Assembly: GCA_900556015.1 (NCBI GenBank)
Contig: USNH01000072.1
Coordinates: 1 to 5,685, forward strand
Source of the DNA: an uncultured Eubacteriales bacterium
Lineage (GTDB): Bacteria > Bacillota_A > Clostridia > Oscillospirales > Oscillospiraceae
DNA: 5,685 nt
Direction of reading: 5' to 3'
This document shows positions 5,581 through 5,685 of this stretch, piece by piece. The notes under the pieces were generated by a model. That model saw only the letters and a list, made by a program, of their open reading frames with translations. It was not told the origin of the DNA and did no database searches. The translations under genes were made by a program, and so were the position numbers. The stretch's first letter is position 1, and each line of letters begins with the position of its first letter.

Positions 5581-5685
5581 TCACACGGCGGCGTGCTTTT
5601 CCAGAATGCTCCGCAGCGCGGACAGAGAGCTGGTGTGGCAGCGCTCGATAACGGTGGGCGTGCCCTTCAGCTCACTGAGGGCGCT
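5581..5685 (-). CDS. C-terminal 34 residues of an unrecognised protein; rest beyond the window
   Basis: The last codons of a gene enter from the right edge and stop at TGA (5581-5583). The visible tail contains GTPTVIERCHTSSLSALRSI and ends LEKHAAV. The frame is open to the edge, has the codon preferences of the next gene, and stops 17 nt before the DUF3793 ATG with that gene's ribosome binding site in the gap. It is therefore very probably the preceding gene of the same operon. The CHTSSLSAL stretch vaguely recalls the end of DUF2325-type proteins, but this is too short to name. A chance open frame of 34 codons cannot be fully excluded. Confidence 0.6.
   Translation of the reverse strand, partial: SALSELKGTPTVIERCHTSSLSALRSILEKHAAV

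Overview
The window is GC-rich, densely coded DNA with strong AGGAGG-type ribosome binding sites, consistent with a gut Clostridia genome of the Oscillospirales/Ruminococcaceae kind. That placement is an inference from gene content (DUF3793, a short flavodoxin, an unfused-type PurH) and base composition. The sequence alone does not prove it.

Left part (1-1760, minus strand) is the downstream end of a purine biosynthesis operon. It holds the C-terminal part of PurH, a small unrecognised membrane protein translationally coupled to it (TAATG overlap), and the first 258 residues of PurD, whose ATG follows the membrane protein stop directly. Centre (1760-3447, minus strand) is a two-gene aconitase X (type II) operon: the large catalytic subunit, then the small swivel subunit (DUF126). 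The small subunit has no stop of its own. At about residue 129-137 it runs in frame into PurH, giving a 286-residue AcnX-small/PurH hybrid that lacks the first half or more of PurH. The join sits in a short stretch (YVKDGMTI) that fits both families, so a misassembly or a recombination at a short identity is more likely than a functional fusion. The purine and AcnX halves may therefore not be neighbours in a real genome.

Between AcnX and the next gene (3448-3575) lie two near-consensus sigma-70 promoters placed back to back. Both have 17-bp spacers, and their -35 hexamers form a palindrome with one base between them. The plus-strand promoter drives a CorA-family divalent-cation transporter (3576-4421), which ends at a strong, probably bidirectional terminator.

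Right part (4469-5685, minus strand) converges on that terminator. It is an operon of an unrecognised gene cut by the window edge, a DUF3793 protein, a short-chain flavodoxin, and a previously easy-to-miss 33-codon ORF coupled to the flavodoxin by an ATGA overlap and ending 8 bases from the terminator hairpin. The flavodoxin/DUF3793 pairing suggests a redox or iron-related role. No RNA genes, insertion sequences or CRISPR arrays were seen.
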